From Streptomyces sp. R41 (GTDB lineage: Bacteria; Actinomycetota; Actinomycetes; Streptomycetales; Streptomycetaceae), in contig NZ_CP163443.1 in the NCBI RefSeq assembly GCF_041053055.1, positions 9,965,001 to 10,029,000 on the forward strand: 64,000 nucleotides of DNA. The letters run 5' to 3'. Both the position numbers and the translations under genes were made by a program. Within the stretch, counting starts at the first letter, position 1, and each line of letters starts with the position of its first letter. The notes under the pieces are model-generated. The model searched no databases. It was not told the origin of the DNA and was given only the letters and a program-made list of their open reading frames with translations. Shown here one piece after another: positions 6,975-16,518 of the stretch.

Positions 6975-8606
6975 TCAGGCGTCCGGCTCCGCGTGGACGC
7001 GCTCGCCTCCCACATAGGTCAGCGCCACCCTCGTCTCGGCGATCGCCTCCGGCGGCCCGTCAAACGGGTCGCGGTCCAGAATGACCAGATCCGCCAGGGC
7101 TCCCTCCCGGACGCTCCCGGTGTCGTCGAGGTGGTTCGCGTACGCCGATCCCGCGGTGTACGCCGTCAGCGCGGCCGTGAGGTCTATGCGCTCGGCGGGC
7201 AGGAACACCGGGCCTGCCTCGTCGGGGCTCACGCGGTTGACCGCGACATGGATGCCCTGGAGCGGATCGGGGCTGCTGACCGGCCAGTCGCTGCCCGCCG
7301 CGAGCCGCGCCCCGGAGCGCAGCAGTGCCCCGAACGGGTATTGCCAGGCGGCGCGTTCGGACCCGAGGAAGGGGATCGTCAGCTCGTCCATCTGCGGCTC
7401 GTGCGCGGCCCACAGCGGCTGGATGTTGGCCGTGGCGCCTAGGCGCGCGAAACGGGGCACGTCGTCGGGGTGCACGACCTGGAGGTGCGCCAGGTGCGGA
7501 CGCGTGTCGCTCGGCCCGTTCGCCTTCCGCGCCGCCTCGACGGCGTCCAGGGCGTCGCGTACGGCCCGGTCGCCCAGTGCGTGGAAGTGGCACTGGAATC
7601 CCAGTGCGTCCAATTCCGTGACATATGACGGCAATTGGGTCGAGTCGATGAAGCTGGTGCCCCGATTGGCCGTCGCGCAGCCGCATTTGTCGAGATAGGG
7701 GTCGAGGAGAGAGGCGGTGCCGTTCTCGGCGACCCCGTCCAGCATGAGCTTGACGCTGGTGGCCCGGAACCGCCCGTGGCTCAACGCGGCCCGCCGTTCG
7801 ACGAGTTCGGGGATCTGTTCCGCCCCGCGTGCGCGGTCCCACCACAGGGCGCCGACGACACGGGCGGTCAGCGAACCGTCGCGGGCCGCGGCCAGATACG
7901 CCTCGGACGGATCGTCCATGCCCAGGAATGTGCCGACGAGTGCGTCCTGCCAGGCGGTGATGCCGAGCGCGTGCAGATGCCGCTGGGCGTGCAGCAGCGC
8001 GGCGAGCCGGTCCGCCGCGGTGGCCGGAGGGGTGATCCGGCCGACGTACTGCATGGCCCCTTCCTGGAGCATGCCGGTGGGCTCGCCCGAGGCGTCCCGC
8101 TCGAAGCGTCCGTCGGCCGGGTCGGGCGTGTCGCGGGTGACGCCCGCGAGTTCCAGCGCGCGGCTGTTGACCCAGGCGCCGTGGTGGTCCCGGTTGGGCA
8201 GGTACACCGGCCGGTCGGGTACGACGGCGTCCAGCAGCTCCTTGGTCGGCGTGCCGCCCTCGAAGGCCTCCATGGACCAGCCGCCGCCCGTGATCCACTC
8301 CCGGTCGGGGTGCGCGTCGGCGTAAGCGCGGACGGCGGCGAGCGTGTCCTCGGCCGTCTTCTCCCCGGTCAGGTCGCACTGGGTGAGCTCCAGGCCCGCC
8401 GGGACCGGGTGCACGTGCGCGTCCTGGAAGCCGGGCAGCAGCAGCCGTCCGGCGAGGTCGACCACCTCGGTCTTCGGGCCGACGAGGTCGTGGACCTCGG
8501 AGTTTCCGACGGCGGTGATCCGGTCGCCGGTGACGGCGACGGCTGTCGCGGTGCGGCCTTCGGGGGTGAGGACCGGGCCGCCGGTGAAGAGGAGATCAGC
8601 GTGCAT
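6975..8606 (-). CDS. Amidohydrolase family protein (YtcJ-like metal-dependent hydrolase)
   Basis: A 543-residue amidohydrolase-3 protein. The N-terminus carries the beta-sandwich segment LLFTGGPVLTPEGR, followed by GRLLLPGFQDAHVHP with the first metal-binding HxH pair. The body holds the YtcJ-type TIM barrel (CHFHALGDRA, HLAHLQVVHP, AAGSDWPVSS), including the late metal-binding Asp in GSDWP. Members hydrolyse amides, formamides or related C-N bonds; the substrate is not predictable. The gene lies 48 bp downstream of an APC permease on the same strand, so the pair probably imports and hydrolyses one nitrogen compound. Start: ATG 8606 with AAGGAA upstream. Confidence 0.9.
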   Translation of the reverse strand: MHADLLFTGGPVLTPEGRTATAVAVTGDRITAVGNSEVHDLVGPKTEVVDLAGRLLLPGFQDAHVHPVPAGLELTQCDLTGEKTAEDTLAAVRAYADAHPDREWITGGGWSMEAFEGGTPTKELLDAVVPDRPVYLPNRDHHGAWVNSRALELAGVTRDTPDPADGRFERDASGEPTGMLQEGAMQYVGRITPPATAADRLAALLHAQRHLHALGITAWQDALVGTFLGMDDPSEAYLAAARDGSLTARVVGALWWDRARGAEQIPELVERRAALSHGRFRATSVKLMLDGVAENGTASLLDPYLDKCGCATANRGTSFIDSTQLPSYVTELDALGFQCHFHALGDRAVRDALDAVEAARKANGPSDTRPHLAHLQVVHPDDVPRFARLGATANIQPLWAAHEPQMDELTIPFLGSERAAWQYPFGALLRSGARLAAGSDWPVSSPDPLQGIHVAVNRVSPDEAGPVFLPAERIDLTAALTAYTAGSAYANHLDDTGSVREGALADLVILDRDPFDGPPEAIAETRVALTYVGGERVHAEPDA

Positions 8607-8654
8607 GTTCCGTTTCCTTGCCGGGGTAGGGCGTGCGGGTGCCGTGCGGTGTTC

Positions 8655-10148
8655 TCAGTGAGGTGTCGCGAGCAGCTGTGGTGCGTCGGCGTCGGTGCCG
8701 TGCCCGGTACGGAAGTACGGGGACTTGCGGACCCACTTCGCCCACGCGGCGGCCACGAAACCGGAGACGATCATGGCAGTGGGGGTGAGCAGCAGGAACC
8801 ACCCGTTGTCGGCGCTGACTTCGAGATGGTCGGTGGAGGTGTAGAAGGACCAGCCGAGATAGCCGCCGAGCCCGAGCAGCGCCGCGGCGCTCAAGGAGGG
8901 CAGCACCACTGCCCGTATCCCCTGCCGCCAGTCCTCGCGCAGCAGCCCGCGGAAGCGGACGGCGGCCGCGAGGGCGGTGAGCGCGTAGGACAGGGCGACG
9001 ACGATCCCGACCGCGTTGACCGTCGCCATGATCATGTCGGCCAGCCGGGGGATCACCAGGGCGAGCGCGGCCACGGCCGTCGCCAGCGCGCCGATCAGCA
9101 GCGTCCCGGCCGCGGGAGTCCCGTACCGGGCGCTGACCTTGGACCACACCGGTCCGAGCGTACGGTCCCGGCTCATCGCGAACATTCCGCGAGCCGTCGG
9201 GATCACCCCGGCCTGGAGCGAGGCGACGGCCGAGAACATCAGGGCCACCAGCGGCAGCGCGGCCAGCGGCTGTGAGGCCAGCCGGTCGCCGAAGAACGCC
9301 AGCCCCTCGGCGCCGTGCCCGGCCAACTCCGGCTCGGACAGCACGCGTTGGAAGGCGACGGAACCGAGCAGGAACAGCCCCAGCATCGTCACCAGCGTGA
9401 TGGTCCCGGCCCGCGAGGCGTCCCGCGGGTCGCGCACCTCCTCGTTCACGGTGAACGCCGCCTCGAAGCCCCAGTAACAGAACACCGACAGCAGCAGCCC
9501 CTGTGCGAGCGCCGACGCCGAGGGGATCTCGAACGGGTCGAACCAGCTCAGGCTGAAGGGGTGCGGCCCGGTGACGATGCCGTATCCGCAAAAGCCCAGC
9601 AGGACGACGTACTCGAAGACCAGCAGCCCGCTCTGCAGCCGCGCGGCGGTCTTCACGCCGGTGACCGCGGTGAGCGTGACCGCGACGAGGACCACGATGC
9701 CGACCGCGGTCGTCTGCGCGGTGGAGCCCGGGTCGAGCGCGAGGCCCGCCACCTCGTGCAGCCCCGCCTCACCGGCGAGCTGGAGCATCGCCGAACCGGT
9801 CACGGCCGTGGTGTACGCGAGGAACGCCACGGTGGCCACGATGTTCACCCAGCCGACCAGGAAACCGAGCCACGGAGTGAGCGAACGGCCCACCCACACA
9901 TAGCCGTTGCCCGCGTTCGGCTCGACCCGGTTCAGCCGGGAGTAGGCGCCCGCGATCCCCAGGATCGGCAGGAACGCCAGCAGCATGATGGCGGGCAGAT
10001 GCAGCCCGACCACCCCGGCCGTCACGCCGAGACCGATGCCGATGCTCGTGGTCGCCGCCGTACTCGAGGCGGCGATCGCGACGCCGTCGACGACGCCGAG
10101 GGTCTTGCGCAGGGACGGGGGATCCGCACCGTACGGCTTCTGCGTCAT
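8655..10148 (-). CDS. APC-family amino acid/amine permease
   Basis: A roughly 497-residue integral membrane transporter with about 12 hydrophobic segments. It starts LRKTLGVVDGVAIAASSTAA, a typical APC-superfamily first helix, and later shows the WFDPFEIPS loop and a NEEVRDPRDASRAG cytoplasmic loop. Uptake of an amino acid or amine is the family role. I chose ATG 10148 (GGAG 6 nt upstream) over GTG 10166. It is the first gene of a two-gene unit with the amidohydrolase and is divergent from a TetR regulator across a 118-bp region with a clear dyad, so the TetR protein probably controls this unit. Confidence 0.9.
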   Translation of the reverse strand: MTQKPYGADPPSLRKTLGVVDGVAIAASSTAATTSIGIGLGVTAGVVGLHLPAIMLLAFLPILGIAGAYSRLNRVEPNAGNGYVWVGRSLTPWLGFLVGWVNIVATVAFLAYTTAVTGSAMLQLAGEAGLHEVAGLALDPGSTAQTTAVGIVVLVAVTLTAVTGVKTAARLQSGLLVFEYVVLLGFCGYGIVTGPHPFSLSWFDPFEIPSASALAQGLLLSVFCYWGFEAAFTVNEEVRDPRDASRAGTITLVTMLGLFLLGSVAFQRVLSEPELAGHGAEGLAFFGDRLASQPLAALPLVALMFSAVASLQAGVIPTARGMFAMSRDRTLGPVWSKVSARYGTPAAGTLLIGALATAVAALALVIPRLADMIMATVNAVGIVVALSYALTALAAAVRFRGLLREDWRQGIRAVVLPSLSAAALLGLGGYLGWSFYTSTDHLEVSADNGWFLLLTPTAMIVSGFVAAAWAKWVRKSPYFRTGHGTDADAPQLLATPH

Positions 10149-10222
10149 GGCCTGCTCCGATCGCACCCGGGGCCTGATTCCGGCCCGATGACCGGAAATG
10201 AAACTGCCCGGGCCCTTAACAG

Positions 10223-10237
10223 GTCAACGCTGTTGAC
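10223..10237. promoter_or_regulatory. Perfect dyad, probable TetR operator
   Basis: GTCAAC-GCT-GTTGAC is a perfect inverted repeat with 6-bp arms between the divergent APC permease and TetR genes. It contains TTGAC sequences on both strands that could serve as -35 elements. Its location suits an operator that represses both directions. Confidence 0.65.
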
Positions 10238-10266
10238 ATAAGGTGCCCGCACCGGAGGGAGAGCCC

Positions 10267-11031
10267 ATGACGCCCACGAACGACCGAGTCGTCCCGCCCG
10301 CCGCCCGCCGGCGCAGACGCCCCACCAAGACGGGCGTCGTACTCTCCGAGGAACTGATCGTCGAGACGGCGCTGCGGCTGCTCAAGGAGCACGGCGCCGA
10401 CGCCCTCACCGTCCGCCGCCTGGGCCTCGCCCTGGGCGCCGACCCCAGCGCCCTGTACCGGTACTTCCGCGACACCGACGACCTGCTGCTCGCCATCGCC
10501 GACGAACTCATCGGCCGTACGCTGCGCACCTGGCACCCCACCGGAGACTGGCGGGCCGACCTGCGGGACCTCGGCCTGCGGATGCACTCCGGTTCCCTCG
10601 CGCATCCACAGGCCGCGGTGCTCAGCTCCTACCGCGTGACGGGCCGGGTCCACGAGATCGAGGCCGTCGAGACGATCCTCGGCGTGCTGCGCGGCGCCGG
10701 CTTCCCCGACCCCGAGGCCGTACGGATCTACCACGCGTTCGTCGACCAGGCGCTGGCCTTCGCGGCGCTCGACGCGGCGAGCGTCGCCCTTCCCCGGGCC
10801 GCCCGCGAGGCGGAGGCGGGGGTGTGGCGGGCGACGTACGCCCGGCTGCCCTCCGACACGCACCCGCACATCGCGGCGACGGCCCGCCACCTGGTGAGGG
10901 ACATGCGGCACAGCGCGTATCCGGCGGCGCTGGACATGCTGTTGACCGCTGCGGCTGCCCGGCTCGAGGAGCTCAAGGAGGAAGGGAACGCACAGACGCT
11001 GCCTGTGAGAACGCCCGGCGCGTCACACTGA
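10267..11031 (+). CDS. TetR-family transcriptional regulator
   Basis: A 254-residue repressor. After a basic N-terminal arm (ARRRRRPTKTG), the HTH spans about residues 25-70: IVETALRLLKEHGADALTVR, then RLGLALGADPSALYRYFRDTDDLLLAI, with the recognition helix around DPSALYRYF. The C-terminal ligand domain is a TetR_C type of about 150 residues (SLAHPQAAVLSSYRVTGR). The start at ATG 10267 has GGAGGGAG in front. It is divergent from the permease/amidohydrolase unit and the dyad at 10223-10237 lies between, so it most likely represses that unit and itself. Confidence 0.92.
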   Translation: MTPTNDRVVPPAARRRRRPTKTGVVLSEELIVETALRLLKEHGADALTVRRLGLALGADPSALYRYFRDTDDLLLAIADELIGRTLRTWHPTGDWRADLRDLGLRMHSGSLAHPQAAVLSSYRVTGRVHEIEAVETILGVLRGAGFPDPEAVRIYHAFVDQALAFAALDAASVALPRAAREAEAGVWRATYARLPSDTHPHIAATARHLVRDMRHSAYPAALDMLLTAAAARLEELKEEGNAQTLPVRTPGASH

Positions 11032-11113
11032 GGAGCGCTCAGACGTCATCCCCGTAGAGCTGTCCGTATGACCGCGCCTTTTCGTACGACGCCCACCAGG
11101 AGGCCGCCCGACC

Positions 11114-11575
11114 ATGAACCCGCCCGCCCGCACCACGAAGCAGCGCAAGCTGGATACGCTCAACCGGCTGGAGAACGACGAGGACGCGTGGGTGTCCACG
11201 GCCGACGGCGACGGGGGACCGCCGTATCTGATTCCGCTGTCCTTCCTCTGGGACGGGTCGACCCTGCTGCTGGCCACCCCGGCCGCCAGTCCGACCGGCC
11301 GGAACCTGCGGACGACCGGAAAGGCGCGCCTCGGCATCGGCCCGACCCGTGACGTGGTCATTGTCGAGGGCACCGCGGAGACGCTGGAACCGGCCGAGCT
11401 GCCGGACGGAGTCGGCGACGCCTTCGCCGAGAAGACCGGCTTCGACCCGCGTCAACTCACCGCCGCGTACCTCTACTTCCGCATCACCCCGCGGCGCGTA
11501 CAGGCCTGGCGCGAGGCCAACGAGATCTCCGGACGCGACCTCATGCGCGACGGCGCGTGGGTGGTGGCCGACTGA
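11114..11575 (+). CDS. Pyridoxamine 5'-phosphate oxidase-like FMN/F420-binding protein
   Basis: A 153-residue split-barrel flavin-binding protein. The order of elements is an N-terminal helix, VSTADGDGGPPYLIPLSFLW (barrel strands), ATPAASPTGRNLRTTGKARL (the phosphate-binding region), then VVIVEGTAETL and YFRITPRRVQAWREANE. This matches PPOX-class proteins, several of which use F420 in actinobacteria. The reaction is unknown. AGGAGG precedes the ATG by 10 nt. It is 82 bp after the TetR gene on the same strand and may be co-transcribed. Confidence 0.85.
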   Translation: MNPPARTTKQRKLDTLNRLENDEDAWVSTADGDGGPPYLIPLSFLWDGSTLLLATPAASPTGRNLRTTGKARLGIGPTRDVVIVEGTAETLEPAELPDGVGDAFAEKTGFDPRQLTAAYLYFRITPRRVQAWREANEISGRDLMRDGAWVVAD

Positions 11576-11657
11576 AATCGCCGGACGGGGTACCCGGTAG
11601 CGCGGGGCAGTCGGCGGCAGGAGGCCGCCCGCGCCCGGGAACCCGTACGGAGGACAC

Positions 11658-12053
11658 ATGGCACTGGTCACGGCAGGCGTCGTCGTGCTGGACTGCGCCG
11701 AGCCCGAGAAGCTCGCCACCTTCTACAAGGACCTGCTCGAAGCCGAGGAGACGGGCGCGACCGCGAACCGCGTGGAGATCAGGGGTGCCGACGGCATGCG
11801 GATGGCGTTTCGTCGCGACGTGACGGCGACGCCGCCGAGCTGGCCGCGCCCCGAGAACGCCCTCCAGGTCCATCTGGACTTCCATGTGTCGGACCTGGAC
11901 GAGGCGGAACGCCGGGTCGTCGGCCTCGGCGGCCGCCCCCTCGAGACCAAGGACGCGGCCGGCCCGTACGAGGAACGCGGCTACGCCGACCCGGCCGGAC
12001 ACTCCTTCACGCTGCGCCGGGCGATGCGCCCGACAGCGCCCAAGCAGGGCTGA
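11658..12053 (+). CDS. VOC-family (glyoxalase/bleomycin-resistance fold) protein
   Basis: A 131-residue protein of two beta-alpha-beta-beta-beta modules. It shows VVLDCAEPEKLATFYKDLLEAE at the start, a central HLDFHVSDLDEAERRVVGLGG and a terminal YADPAGHSFTL. The length and pattern are those of the common Streptomyces VOC proteins annotated as glyoxalase-like. Substrate and metal use cannot be decided: the His of HLDFHV is present but the first-module metal ligand is not obvious. The start is supported by ACGGAGGAC upstream. It is convergent with the DUF4235 gene (29-bp gap). Confidence 0.85.
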   Translation: MALVTAGVVVLDCAEPEKLATFYKDLLEAEETGATANRVEIRGADGMRMAFRRDVTATPPSWPRPENALQVHLDFHVSDLDEAERRVVGLGGRPLETKDAAGPYEERGYADPAGHSFTLRRAMRPTAPKQG

Positions 12054-12082
12054 CTTCTCCCGGGCTTCGCTCTCGGCGGGCT

Positions 12083-12388
12083 TCACTCCCGGCCGCCCTT
12101 GTCCGAGGAAGGCCACACCCCCGTGGAGCGCTCGATGGCCTTCGCGCCCGTGCGGTCCACCGCGCTGCGCACGACCGCGAAGATCGCTCCCTGGAGGGCG
12201 GCGGCGAGCAGCACCTCGCCCCAGCCGCGGTCCTGGTCCAGCGCGTCCGGCGCGTCCTCCTCGTGACGTATCGCCTTCCAGGTCTGCTGGAAGGCGAGTC
12301 CCGCGAGGGCACCGCCCGCCCAGCTCAGCACCAAGCCCAGAGGCTTGTAGGCGAGGGGGAGTTTGAGCTTCTTCCGCTTCTGGGACAC
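12083..12388 (-). CDS. DUF4235 small membrane protein
   Basis: A 101-residue DUF4235 protein. It begins SQKRKKLKLPLAYKPLGLV, then has a hydrophobic segment LVLSWAGGALAGLAFQQTW and a second helix LLAAALQGAIFAVVRSAVD followed by a basic, Trp-containing tail. Two membrane segments and the conserved KPLG and TW motifs define the family; function unknown. GTG 12388 is the start because AAAGGAG lies 5 nt upstream; the open frame to 12571 is longer but has no site. Confidence 0.85.
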   Translation of the reverse strand: MSQKRKKLKLPLAYKPLGLVLSWAGGALAGLAFQQTWKAIRHEEDAPDALDQDRGWGEVLLAAALQGAIFAVVRSAVDRTGAKAIERSTGVWPSSDKGGRE

Positions 12389-12606
12389 CTGGTCTCCTTT
12401 GCCTCTCCGGTCAGGGACGCCCCGCGCCGGAACCTCTCCACCCTCCGGCACCGGTCGCGGCGCGGTCCCGTCGACGGTGTCACCGAATCCGGGCGTCTGG
12501 TAGAGGTCGCGAGCGTACGCCCACAGCGCCTGGTGCCCCGGAGAGCATCCCCCGATTCCCGCCGTCTGCACGGTGTGAGTCGGGCGGGCCTGGGAAACCG
12601 GGCGGT

Positions 12607-13602
12607 GTGGGCAGCGACTCGACGGACCGGCCGAACCGGTCGGACCGAAGGACCCGCGTCACCGTCTTGGTGGCCCTGGGCGCCAACCTGCTGATCGCCG
12701 TCGCCAAGACGGTCGGCGGCCTCATCGCGGGCTCGCCCGCGCTGCTCTCGGAGGCGGCGCACTCCGTGGCCGACAGCACGAACGAGGTGTTCCTTCTGGC
12801 CGCGCTGCGGCGCAGCCGCCGCCCCGCCGACCGACAGCATCCGTTCGGTTACGGCAAGGAGCGGTTCTTCTGGTCCCTGCTCGCGGCCGTCGGCATCTTC
12901 GTGATGGGCGGCTGTTTCTCCTTCTTCCAGGGCTTCGAGGCCCTCAGGCACGGCGCCGAGGAGTCGTTCCACGGCTATGTGGCGGGACTCGTGGTCCTCG
13001 CTGTGGCCTTCCTCGCCGAAGGTGCCTCGCTGCTGCGCGCGCTGCACCAGGTGCACCAGCAGGGCGGTACGGGCGGCATACGGGATCCCGCGCTGCGCAC
13101 GGTCGTCGCCGAGGACGGCACGGCGGTGCTCGGCGTGACCCTCGCGGGCGTCGGCATGGCGCTGCACATGGTCACGGGTCAGGTCGCGTGGGAGGCCTCC
13201 GCATCCCTGGCCATCGGGGTGCTGCTCGTGTACGTCGCCTACCGGCTTGGCCGTGACGCCCGCGACCAGCTGATCGGGCAGGCCGCCGACGAGGAGCAGA
13301 GCCGCAGGATCCGCGCCCTGCTGGAGGCGCAGCCCGAGATCGACAGCGTGGAGGCGCTGCTGACCATGCAACTGGGCCTCGACTCGACCCTGGTGGCCGC
13401 CCGGATCGACCTCGTCCCGGGTATCGACAGCGAGGAGGTCGAAGACGTCGCCGTCCGCATCAAGCGCTCCGTCGCCCACACCGTCCAGGAGGCCGACCAG
13501 ATCTTCCTCGACATCACCGACGCACCGACGGCACGGGCGGCCGCGCGGGGCGACGCGGCAGGGGGAAGCCCCGCCGCGACGGGGGAGCGCGGCGGGGCCT
13601 GA
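12607..13602 (+). CDS. Cation diffusion facilitator (CDF) family efflux protein
   Basis: A 331-residue CDF transporter that exports divalent metal (Zn/Co/Ni/Fe class) by proton antiport. Six membrane segments are visible. The metal site is in TM2 (AAHSVADSTNE near residue 57), followed by the RQHPFGYGKER loop typical of the family. TM5 holds EDGTAVLGVTLAG, and the C-terminal domain ends with VQEADQIFLDITDAP. The start is GTG 12607 (VGSDSTD), divergent from the DUF4235 gene. A hairpin overlapping the stop codon likely terminates the transcript. Metal specificity cannot be told. Confidence 0.92.
   Translation: MGSDSTDRPNRSDRRTRVTVLVALGANLLIAVAKTVGGLIAGSPALLSEAAHSVADSTNEVFLLAALRRSRRPADRQHPFGYGKERFFWSLLAAVGIFVMGGCFSFFQGFEALRHGAEESFHGYVAGLVVLAVAFLAEGASLLRALHQVHQQGGTGGIRDPALRTVVAEDGTAVLGVTLAGVGMALHMVTGQVAWEASASLAIGVLLVYVAYRLGRDARDQLIGQAADEEQSRRIRALLEAQPEIDSVEALLTMQLGLDSTLVAARIDLVPGIDSEEVEDVAVRIKRSVAHTVQEADQIFLDITDAPTARAAARGDAAGGSPAATGERGGA
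13568..13598 (+). terminator. Hairpin overlapping the end of the CDF gene
   Basis: An 11-bp perfect stem (GCCCCGCCGCG and CGCGGCGGGGC) with a 9-nt loop lies in the last codons of the CDF gene and ends 4 bp before its end. It may terminate transcription, though a coincidental GC-rich coding repeat is possible. Confidence 0.5.
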
Positions 13603-13797
13603 CGCTCGGGTGCCCGGGGGGCGGCGGATCATGCGCGCGAAACCCGAGGAAATTTTCGGCGGCCCGGAATGTTCATGGCCGACGGCTCGGGAACCGCGTG
13701 TCGTGGGAGGCGCTCCTTGCTCGCGATCCGCACGCCGTGAGTGCAAACCTGCGGCTCGGTACCCCACCCCGCGCGAAGTGCCGACCGCTCGGCCCCC

Positions 13798-14430
13798 TCA
13801 CCCCGTGAGATACGCCAGCACCGCCAGCACCCGCCGATTGTGCTCCTCGCCCGTCGCGAGCCCGAGCTTCGCCATGATCGAGCCGACATGGGTCTCCACG
13901 GTCCGCTCGGTGAGCCACAGCCGCCGAGCGATGCCCAGGTTGGTGCGTCCCTCGGCCATCAGCCCGAGCACCTCCGCCTCGCGGGCGGTGAGGGAGGCGA
14001 GGGGATCCCGGTGCGCGCCGATCATCCGGGAGACCACCTCGGGGTCGAGGGCGGAGCCGCCGGCGGCGACCCGCCGCAGCGCTTCCAGGAAGTCCTCGAC
14101 ATCGAAGACGCGGTCCTTGAGGAGATAGCCGAACCGTCCCTGCGCGACCAGTTCCACCGCGTTGCGGGTCTCGATGTGCTGCGAGAGGAGCACGATGCCC
14201 AACTCGGGAAACTCGTCGCGCACCCGCCGCGCTGCCCGCGCCCCGTCGTCCGTGAGATCCGGCGGCATCCGGATGTCGATGACGGCCAGATCGGGCCGCG
14301 CCTCGGCCACGGCGGCCACCAGCGAGGGGGCGTCCCCCGCCCGCCCGACGATCTCGTGCCCCGCGTCCGCGAGCAGCCGCGCGAGTCCTTCCCTGAAGAG
14401 CGCCGAGTCCTCGCCGATCACGATACGCAT
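13798..14430 (-). CDS. NarL/LuxR-type response regulator
   Basis: A 210-residue response regulator. The receiver domain has acidic residues E7/D8, the phospho-acceptor D52 in [10 protein letters not shown] and the late lysine of YLLKDR. The C-terminal HTH is [36 protein letters not shown]. It would be phosphorylated by the kinase encoded immediately upstream (14418-16376), with which it overlaps by 13 bp. The ATG is at 14430. Target genes are not evident; the genes to the right (16519) are divergent and could be controlled. Confidence 0.93.
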   Translation of the reverse strand: MRIVIGEDSALFREGLARLLADAGHEIVGRAGDAPSLVAAVAEARPDLAVIDIRMPPDLTDDGARAARRVRDEFPELGIVLLSQHIETRNAVELVAQGRFGYLLKDRVFDVEDFLEALRRVAAGGSALDPEVVSRMIGAHRDPLASLTAREAEVLGLMAEGRTNLGIARRLWLTERTVETHVGSIMAKLGLATGEEHNRRVLAVLAYLTG

Positions 14431-16376
14431 GGCAGCACCGCCTCCACGGTCGTCCCGGCACCGGCCCCGCTGGTGATGTGCAGCCGCCCGCCGAGCGCGG
14501 CCACCCGATCGGTCAGACCCGAAAGTCCGGAGCCCGTACGGGGGTTGGCTCCGCCCCGCCCGTCGTCGCGCACGGTCACGCGCACCGCGCCGTCCGCGTC
14601 CTCGCGTACGACGACTCCGATGCTCGCGGCCTGTGCGTGCTTCACCGCGTTGGTGACGGCCTCGCTCGCGACGAAGTACGCGGTCGTCGCGACGTCGTCG
14701 GGCAGCGCCCGTCCGTCGAGCCGCCAGTCCAGCCGCACCGGCGCCCGCGCGGCGAGCGCCTCCAGCGCGGGGCCCAGTCCGTCGTCCAGCGAGCTGGGCC
14801 GCAGGCCGTGCGCCAGCTCGCGCAACTCCGCGACGGCGGTGCCGAGTTCGGCCACGGCCTGGTCGAGCAGCCCGTCCACGTCGACCGTGCCGTCGTCGAG
14901 GTGGCGCTGGGCGAGCCGCAGCGCCATGCCGAGCGTGACGAGCCGTGACTGGGCGCCGTCGTGCAAGTCCCGCTCCAGGCGTCGCCGTTCGCGGTACCCG
15001 GCGCGCAGCAGCCGGCTCCGGCTGGCCTCCACCTCGCCGAGCGCGCCCGCGAGTTCGGCCCGCAACCGTACCGTCTCCACGAGCGAGGCACAGGCGGTGG
15101 CGACCTCGCGCGGACACGGCCCGTCGATCACGCCGATCACCCGCCCCCCGGCCCGGACGTCGAGACCCCCCGCGAGCCGTACCCCGTCGGTGTCCCTGAA
15201 CTCCGTTCCGCCCGGCAGCAGATACCCCACGCGCAGCCCGGGAGCCCGCAGCGCGCCCCGCAGCACCTCCTCCAACTGCTCGGGGTGCGCCCGCCCTTCG
15301 TGCACCGAGCGTTCCAGCGACCGTACGGCGGCCAGCGCGGCCTGGCGCACGGGATAGAAACGCCGGTCCACCCGGCGACGTACCCGGTTCTTGACGGGCA
15401 CGAGGACCACGGCGACCAGCGCGGTCACGGCGGACGCCACGACGGCACTGCCCCGGCCGAGCGCGAGCCCACCGGACGCGGACGCCGCGCTGTACACGGC
15501 GAGCAGCCCCGCCGTGACCACGGCCCAGGTGACCACCGCGCTGGCGGCGCGGTCGACGTCGTACAGGTCGTGCCGCAGGATCGCCAGCGCGGTCAGCGAC
15601 GGCACGCCGAGATAGAGCGCGAGGAGCCCCAGCCAGATGAGGACGCCGACCTCGCCGAACAGCAGGTAGTCCGTCCAGCAGAACAACAGCGTGCCCGGGA
15701 GCGCGACCGCGCCGAGGGCGAACCACTTCACCTGGGCCCGCTGCACCGGTTCGGCCGTGCGGTAGCGGCGCCGCATCACCAGCATCGAGGCGACGAGCAG
15801 CACCATGAGCAGCCCGAGCGAGGCGTACGCCACCCACATCAGCGAAGGGGGCACCGTCGGCAGTGGGTGCCCGAAGTCCTCGAAGGGCGGGTCGTACGGG
15901 GTGGGGTCGAGTGCGGCGAGCACGTCGAAGACGACCGGGTCGAGCAGGACTCCGTACAGCACCAGGCGCGGGAAGCGGCCGGCCGGCAGACGTCCGTCCG
16001 GGAAGACCAGCACGAGGAGCATGACCGGCACGTACCACAACGTCCAGAGACCGGCGCTGAGTTGGTGGACGGCCTCGGCGCCGGGCAGCAGACGCGAGCG
16101 GTCGACGCTCACGGAGCCGTGGGTGTCGCTGAGCATGATCAGCGGGGGTACGAGGCCGATGAGCGTGAGCAGGAAGCCGACCGGGTTGGCCGGACGGCGG
16201 CCGGACACGAACAGGCCGAGGCCGGTCGAGAAGGCCCCCACCACGGCCGCTCCGACGACGGTGAGCACGTCCCCGGCGGCGGGGTCCGGATCCAGGAACA
16301 GCAGCGCGCAGCCCCCTGCGGCCACGAGCGCCGTCGACGACGCGGTGACCAGGGAGAGTCGGCGGGGCCAGGGCAT
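14418..16376 (-). CDS. Membrane sensor histidine kinase (HisKA_3 type)
   Basis: A 652-residue kinase. The N-terminal 300 residues contain about 8-9 hydrophobic segments. A GAF-like region ([13 protein letters not shown]) follows, then the dimerisation and phospho-acceptor motif [12 protein letters not shown] with H472, the signature of HPK7/NarX-type kinases, and the ATPase motifs [22 protein letters not shown]. Its 3' end overlaps the response regulator start. I set the start at ATG 16376; a GTG at 16424 adds 16 residues and neither start has a strong ribosome-binding site. The sensed signal is unknown. Confidence 0.9.
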   Translation of the reverse strand: MPWPRRLSLVTASSTALVAAGGCALLFLDPDPAAGDVLTVVGAAVVGAFSTGLGLFVSGRRPANPVGFLLTLIGLVPPLIMLSDTHGSVSVDRSRLLPGAEAVHQLSAGLWTLWYVPVMLLVLVFPDGRLPAGRFPRLVLYGVLLDPVVFDVLAALDPTPYDPPFEDFGHPLPTVPPSLMWVAYASLGLLMVLLVASMLVMRRRYRTAEPVQRAQVKWFALGAVALPGTLLFCWTDYLLFGEVGVLIWLGLLALYLGVPSLTALAILRHDLYDVDRAASAVVTWAVVTAGLLAVYSAASASGGLALGRGSAVVASAVTALVAVVLVPVKNRVRRRVDRRFYPVRQAALAAVRSLERSVHEGRAHPEQLEEVLRGALRAPGLRVGYLLPGGTEFRDTDGVRLAGGLDVRAGGRVIGVIDGPCPREVATACASLVETVRLRAELAGALGEVEASRSRLLRAGYRERRRLERDLHDGAQSRLVTLGMALRLAQRHLDDGTVDVDGLLDQAVAELGTAVAELRELAHGLRPSSLDDGLGPALEALAARAPVRLDWRLDGRALPDDVATTAYFVASEAVTNAVKHAQAASIGVVVREDADGAVRVTVRDDGRGGANPRTGSGLSGLTDRVAALGGRLHITSGAGAGTTVEAVLPCVS

Positions 16377-16518
16377 GCGCTCACGGTAGGACCGGAGGGC
16401 GCGCGTCGGTATCCGTACTGACACGCAGGATCTGCCCGTGGCAGCTCCGATGTGGCGCCAACCCGCCTCGCGCGACAGTGCGGTGACGCACCATCACGTC
16501 GGACGTCGGGAGACCGCC

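Noticed and set aside
13568..13598. Hairpin at the CDF gene end as a riboswitch or attenuator
   Set aside because: It lies in the last codons and has only one stem; a terminator or chance GC repeat explains it.
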